64,000 bases of DNA from Sphingopyxis sp. USTB-05 (GTDB lineage: Bacteria > Pseudomonadota > Alphaproteobacteria > Sphingomonadales > Sphingomonadaceae), in NCBI RefSeq assembly GCF_023822045.1, contig NZ_CP084712.1, positions 744,001-808,000 on the forward strand. The letters are read 5' to 3'. Below, one piece after another: positions 54,801 to 63,676 of the stretch. The notes under the pieces are model-generated. The model had not been told where the DNA came from, ran no database searches, and worked only from the letters and a program-made list of their open reading frames with translations. Each line of letters opens with the position of its first letter. Position 1 is the first letter of the stretch. The translations under genes and the position numbers were made by a program.

Positions 54801-57800
54801 GACGGTTTCGCCTGTGGCTGATGCACCGGTCGCCGTCGACGACGTGGCGACCGTCACCGAAGACACGCCGTTCAGTTCGATCGTCAGCCTGATTGCGAAC
54901 GATACTGACGGTGACGGCAATGCGTTGACCGCCGTCGCCGGCACCTTTGCGACGGCTGAGGGTGGCAGCGTGACGATCGCGGCGGACGGCAGCTATGTCT
55001 ACACCCCGGCGGCTAACTTCAACGGCACCGACAGCTTCCTCTATACGGTGACTGATGGTGCCCTGACCGACACCGGCAGGGTGACCTTGACCGTCACTGC
55101 GGTGAACGACGTTCCGGTCGCCGGGGCCGATACCGCCGCGACGGCCGAGGACACGCCGGTGGTAATCGACGTCCTCGCCAATGACAGCGACGCCGACGGC
55201 GACTCGCTCACCGTCACGGTCGCGACGGCAGTCAACGGGACCGTCACCATCGACCCCCTCACGGGTGCGCTCACCTATACGCCCGACACAGGTTTCAGCG
55301 GCACCGATACGATCAGCTACACTTTGAGCGACGGGGCGGGCGGAACGGCTGGTGGGGCGGTGATCGTGGTCGTATCGGCAGGCGCCGCTGCGCCGGTCGC
55401 CGTCGATGATACCGTAAGCGCGACGGAAGATACGCCTTTCGTTTCAACCGTCAGCCTGATCGCCAATGACACGGACAGCAACGGCGATGCCTTGACGGCC
55501 GTCGCCGGCACCTTTGCGACGGCTGAGGGCGGCAGTGTCACGATCGCGGCGGACGGCAGCTATACCTATACACCGGCGTCGAACTTCAGTGGCACCGACA
55601 GTTTCATCTATACCGTCACCGATGGCGTTCTGACCGACACGGGCACGGTGACGTTGACCGTGGCGGGAGTGAACGACAGTCCGGCGGCGGGCGCCGACAC
55701 CGCATCCACGGCCGAAGATGTGCCCGTCGTGATCGACGTTCTGGCGAACGACAGCGATGCCGATGGCGACCCGCTGACCGTCACGGCCGCCACCGCGACG
55801 AACGGAACCGTCTCGATCGATCCGGTGACGGGCGCTCTCACCTATACGCCCAATGCGAATTTCAGCGGCAGCGACACGATTACCTATACCGTGAGCGACG
55901 GCGCAGGCGGAACGACGAGCAGTACGGTCGCGGTCATAGTCTCGCCGGTCGCAGATTCGCCGGTGGCGGTCGATGATGCGGCGACGGTCACGGAGGATAC
56001 GCCCTTCAGTTCGGTGGTCAGCCTGATCGCCAACGACACGGATGCCGATGGCGACACGCTGACGGCGGTCGCCGGGACCTTCGCGACCGTTCAGGGTGGT
56101 AGCGTGACGATCGCGGCAGACGGCAGCTATGTCTATACCCCGGCCCCGAACTTCAACGGCACCGACAGCTTCATTTATACGGTGACCGACGGTGCGCTGA
56201 CCGATACCGGCACCGTGACGTTGACGGTCACGGCGGTGAACGACGCACCGGTGGCAGGTGCTGACACTGCATCGACGGCGGAAGATACGCCCGTCGTGAT
56301 CGACGTTCTGGCGAACGACAACGATCCCGAAGGCGCCCCGCTGACGGTCACGGCTGCCACGGCGCTGAACGGGACGGTGGCGATTGATCCCGTCACTGGC
56401 GCATTGACCTACACGCCCAACGCGAACTTCAGCGGCAGCGACACCATCACTTATACCGTGAGCGATGGCGTGGGCGGCACTAGTGGCGGAACGGTCGCGG
56501 TAACCGTCTCGCCGGTCGCGGATGCGCCGGTTGCGGTGGATGACGTGGCGACGGTGACGGAGGATACGCCCTTCAGTTCGGTGGTCAGCCTGATCGCCAA
56601 CGACACGGATGCCGACGGCGATATATTGTCCGCGGTGGCCGGGACTTTCGCGACCACGCAGGGTGGCAGCGTCACGATCGCGGCGAACGGGAGTTACGTT
56701 TATACCCCGGCAGCGAACTTCAACGGCACCGACAGCTTTATTTACACCGTAACCGACGGTGCGCTGACCGACACCGGCACCGTGACGCTGACCGTCACGG
56801 CGGTGAACGACGCGCCCGTGGCGGGTGCCGACACTGCGTCGACCGCCGAAGACACGCCGGTGACGATCAATGTTCTGGCCAATGACAGCGATGCCGACGG
56901 TGACCCGCTTACGGTCACGGCCGCCACCGCGACGAACGGAACCGTCTCGATCGATCCGGTAACAGGTGTGCTGACCTACACGCCCAATGCGAATTTCAAT
57001 GGCAGTGATACGATCAGCTATACGATAAGCGATGGCCATGGCGGCACCGCTTCTGCGTCCGTGGCCGTTGTCGTCGCTCCGGTGAATGATGCGCCGATTG
57101 TGGTCAACGCCGCTGCCGGCGTCGCTGAATCGGGCCTTCCCGGCGGTCTGCTCGACGGCGGGTCTGTCCCGGCGCCGACAAGAGCGACGGGGACGATGAC
57201 GCTGTCGGATGTGGACGGATCGGTCACGAGCGTTGCGGTGACCGGCCCGACTGGCCTGACTTCCAACGGCGTGCCGATCGCCTGGGCGGGCAGCTTTGCG
57301 GGCGGCGTTTATACGCTCACCGGAACGGCCGGCGGCGCCACCGTCGCGGTGCTCACCCTCGGCACGTCGGGCGCATATAGCTTCGATCTCGCGCGCCCGA
57401 TCGATCACCAGGCCGCCGGCCAAGATCTGCTGGCGCTGGGCTTCGTCGTCACGGCGACCGACAATGGCGGTGCCTCGTCGAATGGCCTGCTCACGGTCGA
57501 AGTCCGCGACGATGGGCCGGTGGCGCAGCCTGCCGATCATTTTGTGGTCGGCGTGCCCGGTCAGGCGTCCGGCGACCTGGTCGTCGGCTATGGCGCCGAT
57601 GGCGGCCATGTCCAGTCCATCACCGTGGGCACCTACACGCTGACGTTCGACCCCGACGCAGACGCCGTCACGGGGGCGGGCACGCTGGGCACCGTCGCCA
57701 GTTGGAGCTTCGACCCTGCGAGCGACCAGCTCCTGATCAATACGACGGCGGGCGAAACGATTGCCGTCGACATGATGACCGGCGCATATCAATATGCGGC

Positions 57801-60186
57801 GCTCGCAACCGCAGCTTCTCAAGCCCAGGCGCCGGTGGTTAACGTCAATGCATCGGCGAGCTTGCTTGGCTTGGTCAACGCCGACGCGCTGGATCTGATC
57901 GGCATCGGCACCGACCAGATGCTGACCGCGGTCGATGCGAACAACAATATTTCACAAGTGCAAATTCGTGCGGAAGCGCTGTTGGGTGCCGGGCTTAGCC
58001 TCGGAACCAATGCGGGCTATCACCTCGCCTGGTCGGCGGCGATGGCGGCCGAGTTCGGCCTCACTGTCGTCGAGACCAACAATATTTTCGCGCTCACCAT
58101 CGGCATCCCGCCGCTGGCGGTGAGCGTCAATACGCAGTCCTTCTCGGCGCTGTTGATAACATCGGCCAACGGGCAGCCGATCGACAATTTGCGCCTGAAT
58201 GAATTTCTTGCGACGGTCTATGTTCAGCAAAGCGGCGGCCTAAATCTCGCCGCGCTGAACCTCCTGCCGACCATTTCGATAACGGCGACCGATACGTCGG
58301 GGGCCACCGCCACGGATTCCGACAGGGACCTCTTGGGAACGAGCCTGCTCGATCCCGCAAATGATCCTGCGGGCGTTACGGAGGGTACTGCCGCCCCCAA
58401 CACGCTGACCGGGACAGCCGAGGATGAACGTCTCTACGGCTATGCCGGCGCCGATAATCTGAGCGGCGGCGGCGGCAATGACCTGCTACGCGGCGGGCTT
58501 GGCAACGATGTATTGAACGGCGGTGCGGGCAACGACATCATCGTCGGCGGTCGCGGCAACGACACGCTGACGGGCGGCACCGGCAGCGACCGCTTCATCT
58601 GGGAGGTGGGTGATCAGGGGACCGTCGGCGCGCCCGCGCAAGACGTGATCGCCGACTTCAACGGCGCGCCGGCCAGCGCCGGCGGTGACATCATCAACCT
58701 CGCGGGCATTCTCCAGGGCGAAGCGGCGATAGGCAATATTTCGGGCAATCTTGCCAATTATATCCATGTCGCCGTTGCCGGCGGGAACACGATCATCTCG
58801 CTCAGTTCGAGCGGCGGCTTCGCGGGCGGCTTCAATGCCGCGCTGGCGGACCAGCAGATCCAGTTGTCGGGCGTCGATCTCGTCGGCGGGCTGACCTCGC
58901 AGTCGGAGATTATCGGCAGACTGCTTGCGGGCGGCAACCTGGTGGTCGACCAGGCGACCAGTTCGGCGCAGGCGAACAGCCTGACCACGATCGGGGCCGT
59001 CATCGCCGACAATGACGGGGACACCGCGTCAACATCGGTATCGTTCGACAGCCGCACCCCGACGGTCACGCCGGGCAACCGCGCGCCGATCGCGCAGGCG
59101 ACCGATGTCGACCTCCTCGGACTTGTCGGTCTGAGCGCGCTCGACATCATCGACCTCAGCCGGCAGGCGATCGTGGCATTCGATCCCGACGACAATCTGC
59201 AACAGGTGGTCGTTTCCTATGCCGCACTCGTCAGCCTCAATCTGGCTGATGCGGAACTGACCGTTTCGAACGCCTTGGCGGCCGAACTCGGACTGTCCGT
59301 GTCGGTCGTGAACACGGCGGGCATATTGGGGGTCGTTGGCCCGACCTCGACATTGACGATCACCTCGGCCGACGGGCGAGTTATCGACAATTTCGCGGTG
59401 AACCAGTTGCTGGCGACGATGCAGTTGGAGTCGGGCGTCAACCTGCTGGCCCTTTTGCCGCCGGCCAGTCTCGACGTCAGCCTGCTCGGAAGTTTCAGGG
59501 TAACCGCGACCGATTCTGACGGTGCGATCGATACCGACCTGATCTCGACCCTCGCAAATGCCGATGTTCTCCAGGGGCTGCTCGGCGCGGGTGGCAGCCC
59601 CGACATCGTCGAAGGTACGTCGGCCAACGACACTCTTACGGGGACGCCGGCCGGGTCGATATTCGAACGGCTCTATGGATATGAAGGCGACGACACGCTC
59701 GATGGCGGCACCGGCAATGATCTTCTGATGGGCGGTGCCGGCAATGACACGCTCAATGGCGGGGTCGGCAACGACATATTGATCGACGGCAACGGCGCCG
59801 ACATCTTTAACGGCGGTGCCGGCAACGACATCATCCTGCTGTCGGGCCTCAATTTCCTGTCGATCAACGGCAATGCCGATTTCGACACGCTGGTGCTCGA
59901 TGGCATCGATCTGGCTCTCGGCGGGTCCAGCAATATCTCCAATATCGAGCGCATCGATCTTGGCTATGACGACGACAGCAATGTGCTCGATATTTCGGAG
60001 GCCGGCATATTGGCCGCAACCGGCGGGGGCGTCTTGCAGGTCACCGGCGACAGCAACGATATCGTCAATCTGAACGGCGCGTGGGTCGTGGGCGCAAGCC
60101 AGACCATCGGCGGCACGATTTACGACCAATATATGCTGAACGGCGCGACCGTCCTGATCGAGCAGGGCGTCCACGTCATTGCGTAG
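51802..60186 (+). CDS. Giant BapA/Lap-like type-I-secreted adhesin
   Basis: A 2794-residue biofilm-type adhesin. Residues 1-125 form a BapA-like prefix domain (VDYVLIDKASGRQI, RFDNGDSLTIDHFF), then a hydrophobic stretch (ILLGAGAIAGLAAVAAGG) and a Gly linker. Residues 159-1763 hold 17 tandem domains of about 95 residues (Ig/cadherin-like, 'EDTP ... VLANDSDADGDPL ... TYTP'), rich in Asp for calcium binding. One related domain follows (to about 1910). Two RTX blocks with GGxGND repeats (2204-2263, 2614-2677) bind calcium; each comes after a copy of a duplicated module. There is no N-terminal signal; the uncleaved C-terminus should be the type I signal. GGGAGG precedes ATG 51802. The export genes follow directly. 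Confidence 0.93.
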   Translation: MAQGKIVDYVLIDKASGRQISSSGNRIDLKSPMIVKLFSRRDDVQEIVRDGDSLLIRFDNGDSLTIDHFFTHDGALSNNLVFEDRNSGALWEWLPSEAGGDGLVPLQSIESLLVAEENHSIVPILLGAGAIAGLAAVAAGGGGGGGSDGPGNGNTANRAPVAVDDAASATEDTPFSSTVRLVANDTDADGDTLTVVAGTFATARGGSVTINADGSYTYTPAPNFSGTDSFDYTVNDGRGGSDMGTVTLTVAGVNDAPTAGADSATTPEDTPVVIDILANDSDADGNVLAVTAASATNGTVTIDPVTGALTYTPNPDFNGSDTITYTVGDGAGGTTTGTVTVTVSPVADAPVAGADTASTDEDTPVVIDVLANDSDAEGDPLTVTAATATNGTVTIDPVTGALTYTPNPNFNGNDTITYTVSDGTGEASTGTVAVTVSPVADAPLAIDDVATVTEDTPFSSVISLIANDIDSDGDTLTAVAGTFATAQGGSVTIAADGSYVYTPAANFNGSDSFTYTVTDGAFTDTGTVTLTVTAVNDVPAAGADAASTAEDTPVVIDVLANDSDAEGDPLTVTTATATNGTVTIDPVTGALTYTPNANFSGSDTITYTVSDGTGGTGTGTVAVTVSPVDDGPVAVDDAVTVTEDTPFTSVVSLIANDTDGDGDVLTAVAGTFATAQGGSVTIAADGSYVYTPAANFNGADSFIYTVTDGALTDTGTVTLNVTAVNDTPSAGADTASTAEDTTVVIDVLANDSDADGDPLTVTAASATNGVVAIDPVTGALTYTPNANFSGSDTITYTVSDGAGGTGTGTVAVTVSPVADGPVAVDDAATVVEDTPFSSAISLIANDTDGDGDALTAVAGTFATTQGGSVTIAADGSYVYTPAANFNGTDSFIYTVTDGALTDTGTVTLTITSVNDVPVAGADTASTAEDTPIIINVLANDSDADGDPLTVTAATATNGTVTIDPVTGALTYTPNPNFNGSDTISYTVSDGTGTSAGTVAVTVSPVADAPVAVDDVATVTEDTPFSSIVSLIANDTDGDGNALTAVAGTFATAEGGSVTIAADGSYVYTPAANFNGTDSFLYTVTDGALTDTGRVTLTVTAVNDVPVAGADTAATAEDTPVVIDVLANDSDADGDSLTVTVATAVNGTVTIDPLTGALTYTPDTGFSGTDTISYTLSDGAGGTAGGAVIVVVSAGAAAPVAVDDTVSATEDTPFVSTVSLIANDTDSNGDALTAVAGTFATAEGGSVTIAADGSYTYTPASNFSGTDSFIYTVTDGVLTDTGTVTLTVAGVNDSPAAGADTASTAEDVPVVIDVLANDSDADGDPLTVTAATATNGTVSIDPVTGALTYTPNANFSGSDTITYTVSDGAGGTTSSTVAVIVSPVADSPVAVDDAATVTEDTPFSSVVSLIANDTDADGDTLTAVAGTFATVQGGSVTIAADGSYVYTPAPNFNGTDSFIYTVTDGALTDTGTVTLTVTAVNDAPVAGADTASTAEDTPVVIDVLANDNDPEGAPLTVTAATALNGTVAIDPVTGALTYTPNANFSGSDTITYTVSDGVGGTSGGTVAVTVSPVADAPVAVDDVATVTEDTPFSSVVSLIANDTDADGDILSAVAGTFATTQGGSVTIAANGSYVYTPAANFNGTDSFIYTVTDGALTDTGTVTLTVTAVNDAPVAGADTASTAEDTPVTINVLANDSDADGDPLTVTAATATNGTVSIDPVTGVLTYTPNANFNGSDTISYTISDGHGGTASASVAVVVAPVNDAPIVVNAAAGVAESGLPGGLLDGGSVPAPTRATGTMTLSDVDGSVTSVAVTGPTGLTSNGVPIAWAGSFAGGVYTLTGTAGGATVAVLTLGTSGAYSFDLARPIDHQAAGQDLLALGFVVTATDNGGASSNGLLTVEVRDDGPVAQPADHFVVGVPGQASGDLVVGYGADGGHVQSITVGTYTLTFDPDADAVTGAGTLGTVASWSFDPASDQLLINTTAGETIAVDMMTGAYQYAALATAASQAQAPVVNVNASASLLGLVNADALDLIGIGTDQMLTAVDANNNISQVQIRAEALLGAGLSLGTNAGYHLAWSAAMAAEFGLTVVETNNIFALTIGIPPLAVSVNTQSFSALLITSANGQPIDNLRLNEFLATVYVQQSGGLNLAALNLLPTISITATDTSGATATDSDRDLLGTSLLDPANDPAGVTEGTAAPNTLTGTAEDERLYGYAGADNLSGGGGNDLLRGGLGNDVLNGGAGNDIIVGGRGNDTLTGGTGSDRFIWEVGDQGTVGAPAQDVIADFNGAPASAGGDIINLAGILQGEAAIGNISGNLANYIHVAVAGGNTIISLSSSGGFAGGFNAALADQQIQLSGVDLVGGLTSQSEIIGRLLAGGNLVVDQATSSAQANSLTTIGAVIADNDGDTASTSVSFDSRTPTVTPGNRAPIAQATDVDLLGLVGLSALDIIDLSRQAIVAFDPDDNLQQVVVSYAALVSLNLADAELTVSNALAAELGLSVSVVNTAGILGVVGPTSTLTITSADGRVIDNFAVNQLLATMQLESGVNLLALLPPASLDVSLLGSFRVTATDSDGAIDTDLISTLANADVLQGLLGAGGSPDIVEGTSANDTLTGTPAGSIFERLYGYEGDDTLDGGTGNDLLMGGAGNDTLNGGVGNDILIDGNGADIFNGGAGNDIILLSGLNFLSINGNADFDTLVLDGIDLALGGSSNISNIERIDLGYDDDSNVLDISEAGILAATGGGVLQVTGDSNDIVNLNGAWVVGASQTIGGTIYDQYMLNGATVLIEQGVHVIA
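52276..57090 (+). repeat. Tandem array of 17 ~95-residue adhesin repeats
   Basis: The DNA repeats about every 283 bp. Two kinds alternate: type A (VTEDTPFSSVVSLIANDTD ... GGSVTIAADGSYVYTP ... TVTDGALTDTG) and type B (STAEDTPVVIDVLANDSD ... NGTVTIDPVTGALTYTP ... TYTVSDG). The order is A-B-B-A-B, then A-B pairs to the end, giving 8 A and 9 B. Neighbouring copies of one type are nearly identical, so the array is likely to vary in length by recombination. Confidence 0.9.
58411..58590 (+). repeat. First RTX calcium-binding block of the adhesin
   Basis: Encodes nonapeptide repeats of the GGxGxDxLx type (GGGGNDLLRGGLGNDVLNGG and onward) at residues 2204-2263. These fold into a parallel beta-roll on calcium binding outside the cell and are a mark of type I secretion substrates. 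Confidence 0.9.
59641..59832 (+). repeat. Second RTX calcium-binding block of the adhesin
   Basis: Encodes RLYGYEGDDTLDGGTGNDLL and further GGxGND repeats at residues 2614-2677, near the C-terminal secretion signal. It copies the first block, including the lead-in RLYGY-G-D. Confidence 0.9.
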
Positions 60187-60219
60187 CCTCTCCGTATCCC
60201 CCCTGGCTCCGTTGCCTGC

Positions 60220-61587
60220 ATGATCGGCGAAGTGGCGGCGGCGGGGGGTGACACGGGGAAAGGGCGCATTGCGAGCGCGCGCGGCCGGTTCGCATCTGCA
60301 AAACTGGCGGCGCTGTCGTGCCTATGGATTTTGTCGCCGAACCCGGCGTCCGCTCAGGCTGTCACACCGCCGGTCTATGGTCCGCCGGGGGCGGAGGAGG
60401 CGCGCGCGGAGGGTTTGCCGTGGTTCGATCCGCAACTGGAGGAATTGGCGAACCGTGCGGTTGCGGACCACCCTTCGATCGTCGCGGCGAAAGCGAATGT
60501 CCGCGCTGCGGGCGCCGATCTCAGGGCCTCGCGCTGGCAACGCTTTCCAAGCTTTGGGGTCGAGGGGCTGATCCTCGGCCAGCGCAGCGACCGTGCGCAA
60601 GCCACCGTCACGGTCGAGCAGCCGATATGGACCGGGGGCCGGATAAAGGGCTCGATCGGCCGGGCGCGGGCGGCCGAACAGGCGGCGCTCGCCAGCTACG
60701 ATCAGGCGATCCTCGATATCGCGCTGCAAGTGGCGGCGTCCTACTACGAATTTTTTCGCGCAACGCAGCGTCGCGCGATCCTCGACAGCAGCCTCGAGCA
60801 GCATCAGCGTCTGCTCGCGTCGATGGAACGGCGGGTTGCACAGGAGGTCAGCCCGCGGTCCGATCTGGAACTTGTTCGTGCGCGGACCGCGCAGGTCTCG
60901 CAGCAAATCAATCTGACCGTGGCGCAGCAGCAATCCGCGATTCAGCGCCTCCGCGAACTTGTCGGCGATCCCTTCTACACGGTGACGTCAACCTATCGCG
61001 AAGCTGCCGATTTGCCGAATCTCGACCGCGAAGCGCTGGTCGCGGCGGGGCTCGAATTCAATCCCGGGCTGCGCCGCGTGCGCCTGGAAGCCGAGGTCGC
61101 CGACGCCGACGCGCGGATCGCGAAAGCGCAGACGCTGCCGCAACTTAACGCGCAATATGGCTATGGCGAATTCAATGGCCATCAGATCGGCCTTGCCGTG
61201 CGGATGCAGATGGACGGCGGGCTTTCGCGCTTTGCCGCCGCCGACGCCGCCCGCCTGCGCCAATTGTCAAGCGAGGCACAGATCGGGACCGCCGAGCGCG
61301 AGCTTCGCGACATATTGGTGATCGATCATGTCGAATATGAAGCGGCGACGGCGCGGGCGGAGACGACGCGCTTCTCGGCGGAAGCATCGCAGCGCGTTAC
61401 CGAATCCTATATGCGCCAGTTCACCAGCGGCCGGCGGACCTGGCTCGATGTAATGAACGCGGTTCGTGAGAGCACGACGGCGCAGATCGACGCGCTCGAT
61501 GCGCGCGTGAACATGCTCGCCTATCTCACCCGGCTCATGATGCGGACGGGGCAATGGCAAACGGTCGGGGAGGCGAGCGGTCCATGA
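60220..61587 (+). CDS. TolC-like outer-membrane channel of the adhesin secretion system
   Basis: A 455-residue TolC/LapE-type protein. Hydrophobic segment and cleavage region around LSCLWILSPNPASAQA (about residues 31-46), then two OEP repeats with long helices (YDQAILDIALQVAASYYEFF; RTWLDVMNAVRESTTAQIDAL). It begins 33 bp after the adhesin stop. No ribosome site is clear, so the start could be later; the signal peptide limits it to before residue 30. Its stop overlaps the start of the ABC exporter gene. Forms the outer-membrane duct and probably holds the adhesin at the surface. Confidence 0.88.
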   Translation: MIGEVAAAGGDTGKGRIASARGRFASAKLAALSCLWILSPNPASAQAVTPPVYGPPGAEEARAEGLPWFDPQLEELANRAVADHPSIVAAKANVRAAGADLRASRWQRFPSFGVEGLILGQRSDRAQATVTVEQPIWTGGRIKGSIGRARAAEQAALASYDQAILDIALQVAASYYEFFRATQRRAILDSSLEQHQRLLASMERRVAQEVSPRSDLELVRARTAQVSQQINLTVAQQQSAIQRLRELVGDPFYTVTSTYREAADLPNLDREALVAAGLEFNPGLRRVRLEAEVADADARIAKAQTLPQLNAQYGYGEFNGHQIGLAVRMQMDGGLSRFAAADAARLRQLSSEAQIGTAERELRDILVIDHVEYEAATARAETTRFSAEASQRVTESYMRQFTSGRRTWLDVMNAVRESTTAQIDALDARVNMLAYLTRLMMRTGQWQTVGEASGP

Positions 61588-63674
61588 ACCAGCCCCATCA
61601 GGAACTGATCGAGGCGCTCGCCCGCCGACGCGGCATCAGCCTGGCGCCGGATTGGGCGGCGGGGGCGCCCGGCGATCTGGATTTGAACGATCCCGAGGCC
61701 CTGACCAAGCTGGCCGCGGCTCTGAAATGGCCGGAGCCCCGGCAGGTTCGCGAACGACCGCGAGCAAACGCCTTCCCCTTGCTGATCCTGACGCCATCCG
61801 GCTGGGCGCTCGCCGAACAATGGGACACGCCGACGACCATCCGCGCGCTGGCGATCGGCGGGGCCCAACAGGTCGCGTGGGATAAGGATTGTCTGCTGAT
61901 CGAGATGCGTTTTCCGGCGATGGCCGAAAGGCCGAATTTCATGCGCGCACGGAGCATATTCTGGTCCGCGATCATGCGCCGCAAGCATATATTGTTCGAG
62001 ACGGTGGTCGCCACCATCGTGGTCAATACGCTCGCGCTTGCGACATCGCTCTACTCGATGCAGGTTTATGATCGTGTCATCCCTCGTGGCGGTTTCGCTA
62101 CCCTATGGGTTTTGACGGCCGGGATCGGCTTCGCGCTGCTAATCGATTTCGTGATGCGCGTGATCCGGGCGTTAATGGTCGGGCGCGAAGCGATGGCCAT
62201 CGATGCGGAGGTGTCGGAATATTTCTTCGATCGCATGCAGGCCGTCCGCCTCGACGCGCGGCCGCCGGGGATCGGAACGATGGCGGCACAATTGCGCGGG
62301 CTGGAACAGGTGCGCCAGATTTTTTCCTCCGCCTCGATCTTCGTCATGGCGGATCTGCCGTTTGCGCTGTTGTTTCTGGTCGTGATGGCCGTGATCGGCG
62401 GGGTTATCGCGATCGTGCCGCTGGCGATATTCGCGCTCTCGCTGCTGCTCGCCGTCATATTTTCACGCGGCATCCGCGAACATGCGGACAGGACGCAGGT
62501 CACGGGCAATCGCAAGAATGGCCTTTTGGTCGAAGCGCTCGACGCATCGGAAACGATCAAGGCCAATCGGGGCGGATGGCATATGCTCGCCGCGTGGAAC
62601 GACCTGATCGACGCGGTCAATGGGCATGATGTGAAGGTTCAGCGCTGGTCGGTGTTCGCCAGTCAGACCTTCTCCTTTCTTCAGCAGGTCGCCTATGTCG
62701 GCATCGTCGTGTGGGGCGCCTATCGCGTCAATCAGGGCGACATGACGATGGGCGGACTGATCGCGTGCACGATCATCAGCGGCCGGATAAATGGCCCCCT
62801 CGTCGCCGCGCTGCCCGGCTTTGTCGTTCAATGGGGCTATGCCCGCGCATCGCTGCGCGCGCTCGACCAATTGCTGGCGATGCCGAGCGATCAGCCGCTC
62901 GATACGCAGAAGATTCGCCCCGACACGCTTTCCTCGGTCTTGAAGGCAGAAAATGTCGCCTTTTCACATGGGGAATCGCGCTTCGGCCTCGCCGTTCCGA
63001 AACTGGAAATCGGACCGGGGGAGCGCGTTGGAATCATCGGATCGGTCGGCGCGGGCAAATCGACTTTGCTCCGGCTGCTGGCCGGGCTGGTTCCGCCTCA
63101 GAAGGGGCATATGCTCCTCGGCGGCATCGCGCTCGACCAGATTGCGGAAGACAATCTGCGGCGCGAAATCTGCTATTTCCCCCAGGATTATCGGCTCGTG
63201 TCGGGCACCTTGCGGGACAATCTCACGATGGGCCTGCCGACCCTTTCGGACGATCACCTGCTCGAAGCGGCGTCGCGGACAGGGCTCGACGACTTGATAC
63301 GGACGCACCCCAAGGGGCTCGATCTTCCGGTTTTCGAAGGCGGCGGCGGACTGTCGGGGGGGCAGCGCACCATGGTCGGCCTGGCCCGCGTCTTCCTTCT
63401 CAAGCCCCGATTCCTGCTGCTCGACGAGCCGACGTCCAATCTGGATCAGGAGAATGAGGCACGCGTTCTGGCTTTCCTCTCCAAGCTCAGCGATCCGTCG
63501 ACGTCGGTCGTCATCGTCACGCACAAGCTGCAATTCCTTGGCGCTATGTCGCGCCTGCTCGTGATGCAGGCGGGACGCGTCGTGCTGGATGGCGACACGG
63601 CTTCGGTACTGGACAAATTGCGCCGTGGGGAAAAGGCGGCTTCCGCCGTTCAGCAGTCTCGGACCGGGAGCTAG
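61584..63674 (+). CDS. Type I secretion ABC exporter, LapB-like
   Basis: A 696-residue fused permease-ATPase. Residues 1-120 look like a degenerate C39-like domain without a visible Cys-His pair, as in exporters of adhesins that are not processed. The membrane domain (about 130-430) has the typical SLYSMQVYDRVIPRGGFATL segment. The ATPase has Walker A GSVGAGKST, signature LSGGQR, Walker B FLLLDEPTS and H-loop VTHK. ATG overlaps the TolC-like stop. It powers export of the adhesin across both membranes. Confidence 0.93.
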   Translation: MNQPHQELIEALARRRGISLAPDWAAGAPGDLDLNDPEALTKLAAALKWPEPRQVRERPRANAFPLLILTPSGWALAEQWDTPTTIRALAIGGAQQVAWDKDCLLIEMRFPAMAERPNFMRARSIFWSAIMRRKHILFETVVATIVVNTLALATSLYSMQVYDRVIPRGGFATLWVLTAGIGFALLIDFVMRVIRALMVGREAMAIDAEVSEYFFDRMQAVRLDARPPGIGTMAAQLRGLEQVRQIFSSASIFVMADLPFALLFLVVMAVIGGVIAIVPLAIFALSLLLAVIFSRGIREHADRTQVTGNRKNGLLVEALDASETIKANRGGWHMLAAWNDLIDAVNGHDVKVQRWSVFASQTFSFLQQVAYVGIVVWGAYRVNQGDMTMGGLIACTIISGRINGPLVAALPGFVVQWGYARASLRALDQLLAMPSDQPLDTQKIRPDTLSSVLKAENVAFSHGESRFGLAVPKLEIGPGERVGIIGSVGAGKSTLLRLLAGLVPPQKGHMLLGGIALDQIAEDNLRREICYFPQDYRLVSGTLRDNLTMGLPTLSDDHLLEAASRTGLDDLIRTHPKGLDLPVFEGGGGLSGGQRTMVGLARVFLLKPRFLLLDEPTSNLDQENEARVLAFLSKLSDPSTSVVIVTHKLQFLGAMSRLLVMQAGRVVLDGDTASVLDKLRRGEKAASAVQQSRTGS

Positions 63675-63676
63675 GC

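Noticed and set aside
52276..57090. Regular repeats that could suggest a CRISPR array
   Set aside because: The period is about 283 bp, the frame stays open and the copies encode known adhesin-type domains. No short direct repeats with unique spacers are present.
55444..57822. 792-codon frame opposite the adhesin repeats
   Set aside because: It mirrors the repeat array, is rich in Arg, His and Asp with no fold signs, and has no start or ribosome site. Shadow of the adhesin gene.
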